This document shows positions 5,237 to 6,123 of a stretch of DNA of 6,123 nucleotides, piece after piece (the stretch's first letter is position 1; each line of letters starts with the position of its first letter). The stretch is taken from positions 14,031-20,153 of the forward strand of contig DJYW01000124.1 in the NCBI GenBank assembly GCA_002450255.1. The letters are read 5' to 3'. The notes under the pieces are model-generated. The model was not told the origin of the DNA. It was given only the letters and a program-made list of their open reading frames with translations, and ran no database searches. The position numbers were made by a program, and so were the translations under genes. This stretch comes from Gammaproteobacteria bacterium UBA6968 (GTDB lineage: Bacteria; Pseudomonadota; Gammaproteobacteria; Pseudomonadales; Azotimanducaceae).

Positions 5237-6097
5237 ATGTCGGAGCAATGGCAGAACTATCAGACTCTGGTCGTAACGCGCCAGGAAAACATCTTACAGG
5301 TGGTGGTTGATGCGCCGCCGATCAACGTCATGACCGCGCGCATGTTCGCAGAATTGCGTGAATTGATCGGTTGGTTGGAAGATCCAGGTGCTGAGCCGCA
5401 CGGCGTGCAGGTAGTGATCTTTAAAAGCGCCGACCCGGATTTTTTTATCGCGCACTTCGATGTGGAGCGCTTGTTAAATTTGCCTGTCGAAGGCGAGCCG
5501 CAACGTGAGGCAACTCTTTCTGTTTTTCATACTATGTGCGAGCGCCTGCAGCAAATGCCGGTCGTTAGCATCGCTCAAATAGAAGGTCGAGTAGGCGGTG
5601 GTGGCAGCGAACTGGCCGCAAACATGGATATGCGCTTTGGTGTTTTCGGTAAAACCGTTGTTAATCAGATGGAGGTCCCGATTGGTATTTTGCCAGGCGG
5701 TAGTGGTACTCAGCGGTTGCCGCATTTATTAGGTCGCGGTCGTGCTATGGAAGTCATCCTTGGCGGAGTGGATATAGATGCCGAGACTGCGGAGCGCTGG
5801 GGCTACTTAAACCGATTGTTTTCGGCGGATGCGATTGACGACGCCGTAATGGCGTTAGCTCGGCGCATAGCCAGCTTTCCTTCCGCTGCAGTGGCAAGTG
5901 CTAAAGCATCAATTAACGCGGCCGCCTTACCTGGTGATGCAGGACTGATAGAGGAAAGTTTTCTTTTTCAGCAACTGCTGCGCACTGCTACGGCGACCGA
6001 AGCTATGCAGGCGTTCTTGCAGGCAGGGGGGCAGACTCGCGCGGGCGAGCTGCGTGTCACAGAGCTAATGACGCCCGCGCCAACCAAAGCCGATTGA
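5237..6097 (+). CDS. Enoyl-CoA hydratase/isomerase (crotonase) family protein
   Basis: This 286-residue crotonase-fold protein is expected to act on a CoA thioester in the cytoplasm, for example by hydrating a 2-enoyl-CoA. The first oxyanion loop is FFIAHFDVE at 69-77, with AHFD in place of the usual AGAD, a variant I recall from related bacterial proteins. The second is GRVGGGGSELAAN at 117-129. Glu125 and Glu146 (in QMEVPIGILPGG) align with the two catalytic glutamates of classical enoyl-CoA hydratase, so hydratase chemistry is plausible. There is one extra residue between them. GTQRLPHLLGR at 157-167 and AERWGYLNRLF at 185-195 are family hallmarks. The C-terminal helical part is normal in length. 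The ATG has a good ribosome site 6 nt away. It is transcribed away from the transporter, and only 26 nt of unremarkable sequence follow it in the window. Isomerase, hydrolase or other crotonase activities cannot be excluded. Confidence 0.93.
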   Translation: MSEQWQNYQTLVVTRQENILQVVVDAPPINVMTARMFAELRELIGWLEDPGAEPHGVQVVIFKSADPDFFIAHFDVERLLNLPVEGEPQREATLSVFHTMCERLQQMPVVSIAQIEGRVGGGGSELAANMDMRFGVFGKTVVNQMEVPIGILPGGSGTQRLPHLLGRGRAMEVILGGVDIDAETAERWGYLNRLFSADAIDDAVMALARRIASFPSAAVASAKASINAAALPGDAGLIEESFLFQQLLRTATATEAMQAFLQAGGQTRAGELRVTELMTPAPTKAD

Positions 6098-6123
6098 AAG
6101 TCTCGGCGGTTTGCTTGCGCGTC

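Overview
The window reads as an ordinary stretch of a bacterial chromosome, most likely from a gammaproteobacterium with a taste for lipids or other acyl-CoA-yielding substrates. This is inferred from the protein families, a moderate GC content, Shine-Dalgarno sites of the GGAG/AGGAG type, and a pair of short sequences between convergent genes that resemble Pseudomonas-type REP units. No rRNA, tRNA, insertion sequence, CRISPR array or phage gene is visible.

Layout. Bases 1-631 contain no convincing gene, only a 54-codon open stretch at the left edge and, near the right end, a hairpin built on a tandem 7-bp repeat. Next come three genes read leftward: an alpha/beta hydrolase of the hormone-sensitive-lipase type (start 2809), a small YCII-domain protein 38 nt downstream (start 1838), and, after a 199-nt spacer, an atypical short-chain dehydrogenase (start 1357). 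The spacer holds a perfect 9-bp stem-loop and a 10-bp palindrome, so the dehydrogenase may be separately controlled. A 109-nt divergent region separates the hydrolase from a rightward ClpP-like serine protease (2919-3518). The protease gene converges on a leftward major facilitator transporter (start 5014), and the 191 nt between their ends carries the REP-like pair and an 8-bp stem-loop. A 222-nt divergent region then leads to a rightward enoyl-CoA hydratase/isomerase (5237-6097).

How the genes may work together. The hydrolase could release an alcohol or acid from an ester, the dehydrogenase-like protein could act on (or only bind) a hydroxyl/keto intermediate, the crotonase could act on an acyl-CoA, and the transporter could move a small organic molecule. 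This is a plausible catabolic neighbourhood, but the orientations show at least three transcription units and no substrate can be read from the sequence. The two least routine proteins are the dehydrogenase, in which Phe replaces the catalytic Tyr, and the ClpP-like protease, which keeps its full catalytic triad but has a non-canonical N-terminus and no ATPase partner beside it. I found no clear evidence of a wholly new system.
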